64,000 nucleotides of DNA from Celoporthe dispersa (Eukaryota; Ascomycota; Sordariomycetes; Diaporthales; Cryphonectriaceae), in NCBI GenBank assembly GCA_016584495.1, contig WAID01000004.1:3162001-3226000 (forward strand), read 5' to 3'. Below are positions 46,101-58,288 of this stretch, one piece after another; positions within the stretch are counted from its first letter, which is position 1; every line of letters begins with the position of its first letter. Made by a program: the position numbers and the translations under genes. The notes below the pieces were generated by a model. It had not been told where the DNA came from, did not search any database, and worked only from the letters and a program-made list of their open reading frames with translations.

Positions 46101-48230
46101 GAATGAGAACTGGCGGTGGGCCGCAACAACGAAAAAGGCCTTCAGTCCAGTATAGACTTATTTGGCGGCATGTCGTTACCAAATTATCACGCACTTCGCT
46201 ACTAATAATGCCGATGGTGAGCATCACATCTTACACTTAGCAAATATGGGTTACAGACGTGCGGTCTCATCCGCTCATGGGAACCGTCCTGTGTCTATTA
46301 TTTCGCTTTCTTGCGTATTTGGGTACACTGATACGACGATAGTTGAATTTTATAACGATAACTGATTCATATTGACACGGAGGGTGGCAGAGTTCATGCC
46401 AAGTAGGTAGCATTTCTAACATCGAGCCATACCATACCTTCACGAACGCCTGCGAGTGCGTCGTGAGGCTCTTTGCTCCATCTCAAACACACTACAAGCC
46501 TCTCATCATGAACTCTGTTGAACTGATAGCCACACGTGTGGCTTCGAAGTATTCACCATTTATGGGAAGTATTGTTCGCAGCCGCTGATCTCCTTGCAAA
46601 TAAATCATATCTTTGGCTCATCATCAACTCCTAGTTTGTATCCGGAGAGGCCAAAATATCAATTCTTGCATCATAGGCGGTGATGCGCAAAGAGTTCGAG
46701 GTAATGAAGTTATGTCTGATGTATATCAAAGTTTGGATGACCGACCAAGGGCTAAAAGGGGATTCTTGTTGCTGATAACCGAGGACCATTTCCACATCTT
46801 TGATACGAGTGGACGACGCGAGAGTGACTGGCTGACTTGAGTATTCTCAAATCTAATTATTTGTTATAATTGCCAGATCAACCATAAGCCCCTATGAGAG
46901 AATTTAGTAATTATTACTCAGATCTCTCTTCGCTCGTCTCAGAGTGAATGATGGACACGGCTTAATTACGAGAGAAAAGAATCTTGAGATGACACTGATA
47001 GTCAGACAGAAATGTACCAAAATATGCGTCGGCGCGACAGTCGTCTACCAAGGCAGTCGTGAATGATCAATGGTCCCCCCCCCTCTATGCATGAAAATCT
47101 CAGCGCCGACAACGTCTGGACCAACACGGGATTATCTCTGTCCTGTCGAAAAGCATTTGCCTGTCGTGTAACACTTTAGTCGCCGATGGACTATTCAGGT
47201 AGCATCTCCGAAACAGAAACCTCCTTATGGTTATGTACTAAGCAGGTACTATGTAGTGAACATTTGTATCCACGGTATTGACCGCTGATCAAATGATACT
47301 CACCGCTCCATCCGAGGCCGAACCATAGAAGTCTAAAACCTTATTTTCGACCCATGTCAAGTTGCACCTTGCTCTATGCCAAAGAGGGTGTTATGGTGCC
47401 AGCAAATTGAAAACTGCAAATCCGTAACTACTCCGGTACTTGTCGAACACACCGCCCGGACGCCTTGCCATGTCTCCTTAAGGGCCCTATACGCAAAAAT
47501 TGCTCCTTGGCTAATTGAAGCGATAATTTAGCAATTACCGAAGCGTGACACAAATCTCAAGACAGTCACGATCAAAGTCCGCTGCTAATCAATTATCAAG
47601 AGAGAAAAGAAAAAGTTCATCGTCATACTTGTGCAGATGCTGCGAAAGTTCATGGTTGGCATTCAGCCAAAGAGGCCACGAGCCTGGTAAAGCGAGATAG
47701 AAATTTCGATTGTATTTGTAGCCCCTGAGACATTTGATGTTGAGATAGGAGCATGAAATGTATGTTGGCTGACAAGAAGGTAGGCATTTTCCTGCTTCTT
47801 TTCCGTAGCCAAGACGGGCCTGTCGACGCAAAAGATGAAGTTCCAGGGACCTCTTTCAATTATGTCTAGCCCTGTGTCTTTCGAATCCAACCCTAATCGC
47901 AGATTTGGCATATCCTGAAGGGCGTTGATTCATCCCAATGCTGGTGCAGTCATGAATAGAATTACGTGCCCACCATGATGCTTCCTCAGGGATCGTCCCA
48001 AAGGGCGCACGCACGCCAACACCATGACAAGACAAGGGCGCAGGCGTGGGTTTCTAAAAAGAGAGACAGTATCTCACCGTACTGTAAAGCCGCATACTTC
48101 TCAATCCATCCATAAATAATACAAGGTAAGCGTACACCCCAATATAGAGACATTATTCCTATCAGAAGAATTAATCAATCATTACAGTAACCCTTACCCA
48201 TACAATCATATTAACCTTCATCCCTTCGCC
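43145..48230. other. Gene-poor 5 kb region
   Basis: No open frame here resembles a known family and none has convincing splice continuity. Base composition is visibly more AT-rich than the gene-bearing parts. I see no terminal repeats, no tandem arrays and no RNA gene. It may be old repeat sequence decayed by point mutation, or plain intergenic DNA. Confidence 0.5.
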
Positions 48231-48995
48231 ATGCCTCAGAAGATCAAGGCCGTCCTCTTCGACTTTATGGGCACCTGCCTGGACTGGCACACCAGCATCG
48301 CCTCCTCGCTGCCCGCCTCTATTCCCTCGGATGACCGCTCGAGGTTCGCCCTCGAGTGGCGCCAGGCCTACTTCGACTACAACGCCGCCAGGCTCGCGGC
48401 AGGGCAGCCGCCCGAGGACATCGACATCTCGCACCGGCATACGCTGGACGCAATGCTCGCCCGCCCAGAGTGGGCCTCGTGCAGGGCCGCTTTCGGAGAA
48501 GAGGGAGGCGGCGGCGGCGGCAGCGGCAGCAGCGGCGAGGCGGCGGCAAAGGAGCAGTGTATCGCAGCATGGCACAGCCAGCCCGCCTGGGAGGATGTGA
48601 AGCCAGCCCTGTCAGCCCTGCGTGCTCGGGGCTACGAAACACTCGTGCACGCGAACGGCACGGTGCGGCTGCAGCTGGACCTGGTGCGATCTTCCGGGTT
48701 GCGGGGCCTGTTCGATGTGCTTTTCTCGAGCGAGCTGCTGGGGGCGATCAAGCCTGCGGCTGCGAGCTACGAGAGGTGCCTGACCCTGTTGCGGTACAGG
48801 CCTGAGGAGTGCGTCATGGTTGCTGCGCATGCATATGACACGCGAGGGGCGAAGGACGTGGGGATCCGGACGGTGTATGTCTATCGGTGGACGGATGATA
48901 TCAAAGAGGACCAGGAGATTGTGAAGGGGGAGTTTGATGTTTATCTGGACGGGATGGAGGATTTGGTCGGCGTTGTCGAGGGGTTGAACAAGTAG
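48231..48995 (+). CDS. HAD-superfamily protein, 2-haloacid-dehalogenase-like (254 aa)
   Basis: Single-exon gene. Motif I is VLFDFMGTCLD with the presumed nucleophile Asp11; the +2 position is Met, not Asp, as in haloacid dehalogenase-type rather than phosphatase-type HAD proteins. Motif III Lys lies in GAIKPAAASY, and the C-terminal motif is AAHAYDTRGAKDVG. The usual motif II Ser/Thr of dehalogenases is replaced in HANGT. A cap domain follows motif I and carries a Gly/Ser-rich insertion (GGGGGGSGSSG, about residues 92-102) coded by GGC repeats. Cytosolic by sequence, with no signal peptide. Many fungi have such 2-haloalkanoate dehalogenase-like genes of unknown natural substrate. Confidence 0.87.
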   Translation: MPQKIKAVLFDFMGTCLDWHTSIASSLPASIPSDDRSRFALEWRQAYFDYNAARLAAGQPPEDIDISHRHTLDAMLARPEWASCRAAFGEEGGGGGGSGSSGEAAAKEQCIAAWHSQPAWEDVKPALSALRARGYETLVHANGTVRLQLDLVRSSGLRGLFDVLFSSELLGAIKPAAASYERCLTLLRYRPEECVMVAAHAYDTRGAKDVGIRTVYVYRWTDDIKEDQEIVKGEFDVYLDGMEDLVGVVEGLNK

Positions 48996-50070
48996 GTGGG
49001 TTTATAGAAAGCCATGAATGCGCCAAGCCATGAATGCGCGTATGTTGAGGGCTAGAGCAACAAGCGCTGCGAGTTGTGACGAGTTTGCACTCTCGCACGA
49101 GCAGGCCTACTTCTTGTACGATGTTTTCGACACTCAAAAGGTTTACTCTCTCATATATAGGTAAAGTCTATAATTACATCGGCAAAGCCCCGTGCACATC
49201 TATCATTGGTATAAGTGCTAACTCCAAACACCTGCCTGGTTGGCCAACCAGTCGCAGACCCGCTGGCTCGTGCTCGTTTCACGAATGCCCAAACCAAATA
49301 TACCGTCCATCTGTCCCTACTCTCCTTGCTTTCACACACACACAAACATACACACGTCCTGTATGGGTAACCGCGGAAGCATCTACTCCCATTCATAAGG
49401 CGCAAGGCCGAAGCGTGTCCCAAAACCGCGATACGTGATATCGTCCTATATCGTTGGTGATACTTCGATGCCGGCTGCTGTAAAGGGGGTTCTATGCCCC
49501 ACCGACGGAGATAAACGGTGCCGGTGCCCATTGTTGTTGTTGTTTCTGGTACATGGTCTGCGGCGTCTGGATCCAGAAGAACATCTGCTGTCCCAGGCAT
49601 GGAACTTTGCTGCCGGGCTGGAGGGAGTAGCCGAGATCTGGAAGTAATTGTAAGCACTTGTGTCCTCTCTCTCGTTTGTGTCCCGTGATCTTTTCCCTCC
49701 CCCTCCCAGGCTTTCAAAGATCCTTCTCTTCGACCACGTCATGAATAAGACATCTCCGGCTCATTCGATGGATCGCAAGCGAGGCCGCGAGGCGGCATCA
49801 TCCTTGTGAAGCCCGTCTACGACGGTCCGAGAAGCAGTTATACTGACTGCTGCGGCGTGCTCTCAAGCCTTTCCAGGGTCTTTGATAATGGGGACTGATG
49901 GGGCCCGGCCAGATCATCATCCTGTAGAGAAGAGCTGCCCCAAACTCTCAATACGGTGATTGAATCTTGACTCGGCTCATCGTCTCGATTTTCAGGACCC
50001 CTTTCCGGCAGGACGACTCTTGTGCTGTCTTGTTCTCGTCCTCTTATGCCTGTTTTTCTTCTTCTCTCCC
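48996..50070. other. Convergent spacer HAD / F-box
   Basis: 1.1 kb, containing a short CA-rich run near 49337-49355 and an ACAACAACAA-type run (minus) near 49530. No gene recognised. Confidence 0.5.
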
Positions 50071-51029
50071 CTAGATCGAAGCAATGATGATGGCTTTACC
50101 TGAACTTGTGACCTCCTGCTCTTCAGACTTCTCCACATGGAGGAGCAGCGTGCTCGTCCTGACCAGCAGTTCCTCGTACACCAGCGTATACGAGACAGGG
50201 AGGTCATCATCCTCAGCCTCGGACCACAGCGCCGGACGCCTGCTGGTGTCCACATTCTCGCGAACACGGAACCTGAGGCCGACGGTCCTGTGGCGGTTGG
50301 TCCATAATATCGGCTCCTGCTCCTCGTCGCTGCTCCCTGCCGACGACGCCCTGGCCTTGAGCCACCGCCTGAAGACGCGCACCACACCGTCGTTGACATT
50401 GACGTGGCTCAGGAACAAGCCCCTCCTGGGACCCGTCTTGACCAGGTTCGTCACGGCGCACAGCTGGCTGAACATCTCCCCGTCGTCGAGGCTGATGTTC
50501 ACCGACGCCGTGAGCTCGTCGTCCTCGTCTTGTTCGACACTACCGTTCCCACTGCCGGCACGAGGATACCTCGCCGTCGCCCTGCGGTTCTCCTCCTGCA
50601 CGACGGGCCGGAAGCGCGAGTAGAGGCCGCGCAGCTGGCCCAGGGTCAGCTGCTTGTCCTCGTCCTCGTCGTAGCTAGCCAGGCCGTCGGTGCCGAGGTA
50701 GTCGCAGTGCAGGTAGGGCGTGGAGATCTTGGCGGAGGGGTGGTAGGCCTCGAGGATGAGCTCGTGGTCAGGAAGGCGGGCGGCGTCTGTCAGGCGGGTG
50801 TGGATGATGCGCAGGGCCAGGTCGTGGAAGCGGTGGCTGACGAGGGCGAGCGGGAGGAGTTCGAGGGTCGTCATCGGGCTGAGGATCTGGATGAGGATCT
50901 ATCGAGTTGTCCGCTCCATAGTTAGTGGGTGTTGGGACGGGTCTTGACCATGGCCAAGAGAAGGGGAGGTGGCATACCTCGCTGGGGGAGATCGTCGACG
51001 TTTCGAGGGACGGAGGCCATCGTGTCCAT
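50071..51029 (-). CDS. F-box protein (about 292 aa), one-base frame break in the F-box
   Basis: Exons 51029-50978 and 50898-50071; the intron begins GTATGC, has a CACTAAC branch and ends GATAG. With one C removed from the run complementary to GGGGG at 50984-50988, exon 1 ends LPSE and joins ILIQIL, giving the classic F-box start DDLPSEILIQIL followed by LELLPLALVSHRFHDLAL. F-box proteins couple substrates to SCF ubiquitin ligases through Skp1. The rest (about 230 residues) contains an acidic segment (EQDEDDE) and no recognisable repeat, as in many fungal F-box proteins. As written, the frame after the intron would be wrong. Family sure; substrate unknown. Confidence 0.82.
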
Positions 51030-51213
51030 GATTACCGGGTGTGAACCTGATGGGATCTTGCAAAGAGAGTTGTAGAACCGTTCCGATACAGAATCAAAGA
51101 GCAACACCAGCGCGCAGTGGGAAGCAGGTGTCGAAGAGTCAGTTTGGCTTTAAAGAAGATAGACTCTCCGGGGGCATGGCATGAGGGGTGGCGCGCTGGT
51201 GGTCTCCTCCCGA

Positions 51214-51222
51214 CTTTTATAT
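51214..51222 (-). promoter_or_regulatory. TATA-box candidate for F-box gene
   Basis: ATATAAAAG on the minus strand, about 185 bases upstream of the F-box ATG. Confidence 0.35.
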
Positions 51223-52736
51223 CGGCCTCGCGTCGCGTTCGAGCCACAACGGCGAGGAGGGTCCGTGTCTCTTTGGGCTTGTCGGACGGCCCAGGCCCCT
51301 GAGGGCGGCGAGGGCCGATAATCCCCAGTATAGCAGTGATGGCACGGTTGTTTCAGACTCGGCTTTCGGTGATCTCTTTGCTGTGACCTTCTGGAGGCTC
51401 GCAGAGAAAAAAGAGAGAGAAAAAATTCCAAAATTGGATGGTTATCGAATAGGATCCGGTAGCACAGGCCACAAAAAAGGGTCCTCGAGTGGTGGTGCGA
51501 TCCGTTCCGGGTGGGCAGACAATTGCGTAGGACAGATGCGGTGAGGCTGCGTAGCCCAGTAACATGAACAGGCCGGCAGAAAGGTATCTGGATGATAATC
51601 TTGTACCTCGAAGCGAGGCTGGTGGAGCATATGAGGTGATAAGGTTTCTGGTCGAGACAATGACGAGAGATTGAGGCTCGGGAGATAAAAGCGGATTCTC
51701 GCGACGCGAAATGGATACTTTGGTACTGTACACTACATTCTCCTCGAACAAGAGGGCCGCCCCTATCCTATCAGTGCTATCACACCCCTGCTGACATCGG
51801 TTCAGGTCCAGTTCCCGCGGCCAGCCTCGAGCTTGTTTTCTCCTCTCAGCCCTACGGGTGGATCAGCCACGGGTGCTGTGGTGGAGCTGGATCGGGAATT
51901 CTCGACGCGAAAGACTCGCGAGAAGGCGAGAGGTACAATGGTGACCCTCGATATGTATCTCGGTAGGGAGGTAGTAGAGATTGCAGCCGAGGAGGCCTCG
52001 AGGCTGCCTCGAGAAGCGTGATGACTGGGCGCATTTTGGCACAACCAGCAATACAACGACACGAAGTAGAAGGACATCATAGTCTATTCGAGCACAGGGG
52101 GCCACCTGGAATCAGGACGAGAATACCACAGCACTTGAGTCGTTCACATCATACCATACTTGTTAAACTCGTCACATCAGCTTTCTGGTCTGGGTGGGGA
52201 ATGACTCAGCCCATCTTATATCGTGTACAGCTGGCAAGACTTGCATGGTTTTCCTAATGGAGGCATCCCGAGCTGTACACTGAACGGGTCACAAGTCAGA
52301 CCACGCTCGGGAGAAATCGGGCAATGCTGGCAGGCAAAGAAGCAAAACTAACCATGCAGCAATTCCTGCGCGAATCTCAACGAAAATAACGATAATCATC
52401 AAAGGGGAGAGAGAAGAGGTTTCTGGCGGCCCCACAGCCTGCAGCAGCACGACTCGACCGCAGCCCATGTCGGCGCGGTTCCGAATGCATTTCCACAGCG
52501 GATACGCCCCCTTCTTCACCGTGTGCCCCTTTCCTCGTCGATATGCTGTATGCTATTACGACTTGCAGGTCTAGACCAAAGTAGTCGCCAGACGTGCTTC
52601 TCTTAATTGTGTCAATATTTCCATTGCATCATGAAACGGGCATCTATCTGCGAATCAATAAACGACACTCACAAACGTGTGACGAAGCTGACCATACGCA
52701 CTGATCCCTCGTCCCACAGCTAGCTCCACCTCCTCC
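51223..52736. other. Spacer between F-box promoter and NmrA-like gene
   Basis: 1.5 kb with short open frames on both strands, none family-like. No repeat or RNA gene found. Confidence 0.5.
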
Positions 52737-53832
52737 TTACAGAGCCCCTGGCACACCAGCAAGAATGTCCCTGACGACCTCCTTCAGTTCCTCGCCACTC
52801 AGCTCGTGCACGCCCAGGAGCTGATTGTCATTCACAACAGCGTCCGTCCCAGCGTCCTTCCCGAACGCAACCCGGAAGATGAAGCCTGCCATCACCGCAT
52901 AGTCGTAGTTACCCTTCGCTAGAGCCTCGCCCGATTTCCTGACGGTATCTAGCGTGCTGGCTTCTTCTGCCGTCCACTTCTTACCAGGGTTGAGGTCCTG
53001 GATGATGGACACCAGCTGCTTCACTGCAGTAGGTGGTCAGCAGAGAGCCCGCGACGGGGATAGATAGACGGCCGTGATGACCACCACGTCAGGACATAGG
53101 AAGGGTGTCATTCACTCACTGGATACTGCAGCCTCCCTCACGTACACCGTACGGTTCTTGGTCTCTTCCGGGTTCTGCAGCACCCCCACCACAGCCTGCC
53201 CAACCGCAGCCAGGCGTGTCAGGCCAAACTTATGCTCACCTCCATCCCAAAGCGTCGCCTTCCCCTCGCCAGCGTCTAGGATAAACTTGTTCTCCAGCCC
53301 CCAGTCCAGAAACGCATTATTCGACACGCTCGTCCAGCTCAGCCTACCACTGCCTTCCTCCCGGCTCTCCGCAAGCGCCCGCAGCCTGTCCTCGATCTCG
53401 ATCTTGCCCTTGAACACGGGCAGGGCACGCGCTTCAGGCTTCTCCATGTCGCTCCCGAAACCCGACGGGATAAAGCGCCGCACCGTGCTGCCGGGCAGGG
53501 TGGACGCGGTGATGAGGGCCTTCTCGGCCTGGGCGCCGTCAAAATTGAGGGTCGACACGACGGCATCTTGGCCCTTGAGTGCGGCCGCGACGGCGTCGAC
53601 GGCGTTGAAGTCGACTACCACCTCGCGTGCGTTGCCCGGGAGGTTGGTGATCTTTCCGGGTGTGCGCACCAGGGCCATCACTTCGAAGCCTGCTTTGGCG
53701 AGAGCAGGTAGCACTGCACTGCCGAGGGCACCATTTCCCTTGATGATGGTGTTAGTCGCGTAGTGCAGGTCTGAGGGAACGTCGTCATAGACTTACACCA
53801 GCGAGGGCAACCTTCTTGATGCTGTATGACAT
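52737..53832 (-). CDS. NmrA-like / isoflavone-reductase-like NAD(P)-binding protein (313 aa)
   Basis: Three exons, 53832-53797, 53738-53120 and 53023-52737, in phase for 314 codons. The Rossmann start is VALAGGNGALGSAV, a GxxGxxG loop formed across the first intron, followed by ALVRTPGK and the FIPSGFGSD segment characteristic of the atypical-SDR NmrA/isoflavone reductase group. Members are either NADPH-dependent reductases or cofactor-sensing regulators; nothing here decides between them. No signal peptide. The SVSNNAFLDWGLE segment sits where such proteins bind ligand. Family quite sure. Confidence 0.9.
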
Positions 53833-56800
53833 GGTGAGTGAATAATTTTGAACAAAATGATAATGATGAATAAGTGTGCCGAGACTTCTTATTTTGCAGT
53901 GTTATGCTATTCTTCGAGTCTCATATGTTGACCCTCTTCATGTCAACCATGAGGTGGCATACTTCAGGATATATCCTGCGCCATCCTTTACCGTTGACAG
54001 CCAGAACCTATCGGGATTATCGGTATCTTCATACAATCCGCAGCGCCGGAAACGTTGATGATGACCATGCTCATCATCATTCGGCATTATTTAGCATCCA
54101 AATAATTCCGCAGCCTACCAGTTCAGAGATCATAGGTGCTCTCAGCTTGTTGTGGCCCCGGGACGCGGATCCAAATTGGTAAGCCAACAGACCAACAACG
54201 CGGCACAGAGTGGCAAAGGTGCTTTTAAATATGCAAGTCGTCGATCGGCTCAATCCTTCCACCTCGGTCTTGGCCCTGTTTCCAGGTCCGCATCGTTTTC
54301 TTTGTTCCTGTCTCCGAGGGAATCTGAATTCAGGCAGAGCCGTGCAGAAGAGAGAGTTTGTGCCAGCAGAGTTGATGAACATGATTATGATGTGTGGCAC
54401 TAATATCAAAGCAGAGCTCAAAGGATAGCCCCCACTTCATTATGCCTTCTTCACAGGCACTCACTCTGGGTGATAAATCCAGGTAACAATAATTGCGCAT
54501 TATTCGTCAAGCTGATGAGTACGCAGATTAGTCATTAGGCCAAACAAGAAACTAGATGGAGCTGGTTGACCCGTCTGCCTGACGGTTCACAACACAACTT
54601 AGTAATGGTTAATAATCTCGCCTGGATCAACCATCATCATCATCTTCAGACTTTATAATCATAATTTACATGATGAAGGTCATATCAGCTGGCCCATGGT
54701 TCCCCATTTACGTATGTTGTGTTGATCTGATTCATGAAGCTAGGGAGGACTGTTTTGATGCTTGTTGTACACATCCAATGCGGCCTCGTGATAGTATGTT
54801 TGTGTTGATTGTAATCGGAAGACCGAGGCCCAACTCTTTAGGAGCTGTGACCCCAAACCGACCGCGGCTCTTTTGTCTATTTCCGTCGTCCTAAGAGGGG
54901 CAGGTCACAGTTGCACAAGTCGAGGGAGATGCGGTCCTATAACTGTACTAAGAGAGTACATATACGCAGTTCAGAGAGTATCTGAGTGATGAAATAGGGC
55001 AGAAGTTTGTAAATGTTCTCCCAAACAGTGAGGAGTAGTTGTGTGCCAGCGAGATCGTGAGCGTCAGGGCACCAGTCTGAATGTACATGCAAGCGCGCTT
55101 CTGATACCAAGGCAGCAGTAGCAATCATGTCATTAAACTCAAATCTTGTGGGGCCATTTAGTATTGATATCTAATGACTTATTCGAAATATCTGAAACGA
55201 TCTGTCTACTTAGTAGACAGACCTGGTTTAGTCAAGGTCCGTTGAGCCATTGCTCTCCAGCCTGGCCAGCACTGCCTTTGGAGAAGCACCCAGCATGGTC
55301 ATCAGCTGCTGTTTCAACCTTTAGCGAAGACCCTGGAGCATAGTGTCTCAAGGATCGTTTCATCGCTAGTTGATATATACACAAAATGCCTTTTTCATTC
55401 GAAATGTCGCTGGGTAGCGGGCTCTCAATGTATTCTCGAGGCATTAAAACATTAGTGCTCCTGGTTTAGTCCTCTGTTGGGGAGTCATCAATCTGTTCGG
55501 TGAAGTCTCGCTCAAATGATGAGAACAGCGCGGCTATAGATCAAACGTTGTTTAGAAATATTAGCTTTTCATATTCATGCGGATAGAATCAAGAGCATGA
55601 GATGTTCTAGTATATTTTGCGTTTTCAGGCGGGAAAGTGCCGCAGGACCATCCTGTGTTAGACCTGCTAGTCTTTATAGGCAAATATCGGTTCAGATACA
55701 TGCATGTGGACACAATAGCCGTTGGTCTACTTCAATCACATAGCACTGCGCTGGTCTCAAGTACGAAGCCACGATCCGGCATGGTCCGATCTGAATTACC
55801 TCTCGCATCCAACAGCATGACAGACACCTGTCGTCTGGACCAGCCCAGCTTTGTTGCCCCCCTTTTTGAGTAATTAAATTGCGGAGATATTCGTAGAGTC
55901 AACCCAGAGAAACAATTAGCCACGTGTCGTTCAATCATAACGTCCTCGAACTTGGGAGATATGATCCGCCCACCTGCCCCCCCCCCTCTCCCCCCTCGAG
56001 AAGATGACAATGATTGGCCCCAAAGGGTCGCTCAAGGCTGTCCTACAATGCAATGTGGCTAATACCAACGAGTCCGAGTACAATCATCTGATGTTATACG
56101 CTGGGTTGACTGGTTTAGACAGACCTGCAGTACCAGCTGAGGTTCAGACATGTGGTCAAATTATCACGATAGGCCTGGTCTCTTCGTGAGAGCAATATCT
56201 GACCTCCCTGGAAATGCGGCAGCAGACAGCAAGAGCAAGGATGTATTGGGCAATAAATAGTTCTGAATCATCATAGGGTAGCTCTAGTTGGGAGTGGTAC
56301 TTCACGCCTGCCTGTAGTGCTGCTGACGGTAAGCAGCTGCCATTCCTACACGAAATACGAGTATCTCATGATGCGCACGGCAACAAATTCGTGTTAATCG
56401 AGTTCCTCCAGATTTCCTGTGTCTACCATCATACTGCAGAGCATGCTACAAATGAGGCTAACGTAAGATAGGAGCAGCTTGGTGATATTGCCAAGCCGCA
56501 TGGCATCCCAGATCGGTCTGGTCAGATATTCGTTCTCATATCATTCATTGCCAAGGGACCATGCGATCATCTCATATGATGAAAGGGTAAGAGAGGATAG
56601 CATCGAGGGAGATGATTATCCTGTGGCTGATCGCACGGAGAAAGAGTCGGTGTAATTAATGAGAAGAAGTTTATGAAAAGACTGGCCAAGGGGGGCGAGG
56701 CTTGCATTTGCCTCAACGTTCTCCAACTAGCGTTCAACTCTCTGCTCCATCACGGTCCACCAATATACTACGTTGTATGCACTTAATGATGGTCGAAAAA

Positions 56801-57599
56801 TGGTCTTTCTTTGGTGAGAGTGAGACGTGAGACCGCACAGTGGGAGAGGGTGCAAGCAAAGTTCGCAGCCCCGCTGGATAACTACTTGGTAGTGCAGATT
56901 TGGCTGGCCGATCGCGGCTCTCAAGCCTTTTGTGATTGCCCTGCATACTACCTACCTTGGCGGGATAAATATGGACAAACTATGCATGAAGGAGCCGAAG
57001 CCTCTTTAGTCCGTCAGTCAGCATGCCATGTTTTTTCTTTTCTCTTCCCTTTCTTCTATTCGTCCCTCCTCCCTAATCATTCCGGCACGGACGTGTAAGC
57101 ATGTCCTTGTTGATCTAGAAGCTTACATACCACGTAGTACGGCGTTTAGATTAATTAAGGGGATGTGTAAGCACTAACGGTGCTGTTCCATACCGCATAG
57201 GTGCTGGTTAGCCTCTTAGGGCCACGGCAGAGGACGAATACGAGTGCGTTTGCAAGGAGATCGTGACTTTGCATCTGACAACGGACAAGAGAGGCCTCTC
57301 TCTCTGTCTGATCATTTCTGGTCGGAGATGTTGTGCTTCATTAACTTTTATTATTTTTTTTTGTTTCTCCGGTTGACTCATTTGTTCCCCTCCCTTCTGT
57401 CCCTCTCTATACTGGTAGGTAGGTATCAACTCGTCTCTTAAGTCATGTTTATTGGCGCTCAACCAAGCAACCGTCCATTTGCACGTCAAGTTATAAAATG
57501 TAGCATCCTCAAACAAGTATATCCGTACATGTAACTATACGTACATAGATTTACATGAAAGAATCATCCCCCGTAGAAAGAAAGTCCACTCTCAAGAAA
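53833..57599. other. Gene-poor 3.8 kb region
   Basis: No convincing gene on either strand. AT-richer than the flanking genes, with C runs near 55977-55995. No tandem or inverted repeat is obvious. Similar in character to 43.1-48.2 kb. Confidence 0.5.
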
Positions 57600-58288
57600 T
57601 TACAGAGCGATCGCGGCACCCAGGGCACCGGCGAAGACGGCGCCCACAATACCGATCTCACGGACCGCCGCGCCAGCCGTCGCCACGACTGTGGCAGAAG
57701 AAGAGACGACGAGGTCTTGGAGCTGCTGGAAGAGGAGGAGGAGGCGGTGGTCTTGGAGGAGCCGCTGCTGCTGGTCTCGCTGCTGCTGCTTGAGTCCGCA
57801 GTGGCGGTGGCACTGGAGCCGGAGGCGGACCCGGTGGCAGAGGCCACGGCGTCGTCAGAGGTGCAGACGGGGAAGGCGGAGGCGTCGCTGGAGAGGAGGG
57901 TGCACTCCTCGATGGCGGAGCTGAGTTCGGCGCTGTGGGCCTCATACCAGGAGACAACCTCGGACGAGTAGACGCTGTAGTCGGAGGACAGCGAGGAGGG
58001 GACGCTGAAGCTGCACTCGTCGGTCACGTAGGCGGTGTAGGCCCAGGACTCGAGGTCGGCGGGCGCCGTGGGGAGGTCCGTGACCATGGAGAGGATGGCG
58101 TCGGTGGCGGATGCACAACCCGGGTCGACCGATGCCGTGTAGTAGTCGGTGTAGTAGTCGTAGTCGGAGTCGGTCTGGCGGGCCTGGACACGCCTGACGG
58201 CGCGCTCGGGGTAGGGGATCTCCACGGCCTGCATGTTGGCAGACACAGAGGCGGCGAGAGTCGCCAGCAGGATGCTTGAGGAGTACAT
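57600..58288 (-). CDS. Secreted GPI-anchored Ser-rich protein (about 229 aa), one base missing near the anchor
   Basis: Single exon. Signal peptide MYSSSILLATLAASVSA, then VEIPYPERAVRRVQARQ with possible dibasic processing, and a conserved-looking ectodomain of about 110 residues with four Cys (PGCAS, DECSF, EECTL, PVCTS). A Ser/Thr/Ala stalk follows. In the annotated frame the stalk runs into a basic non-hydrophobic tail; in the next frame it continues as SSATVVATAGAAV and ends in a hydrophobic GAVFAGALGAAIAL with TAA at 57600, a textbook GPI-attachment signal. Adding one base near 57698-57706 makes exactly 230 codons. It resembles small fungal surface proteins of unknown function expressed in infection or hyphal stages. 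Confidence 0.8.

Noticed and set aside
49992..50399. 135-codon minus-strand frame ending in a Lys/Arg-rich tail
   Set aside because: Shadow of the F-box gene; the TAG at 50071 fits the main frame better.
20109..53832. Possible secondary-metabolite or catabolic gene cluster (esterase, SDR, GH28, MFS, NmrA-like, HAD)
   Set aside because: No backbone synthase or pathway regulator is present, housekeeping genes are interspersed, and spacing is wide.
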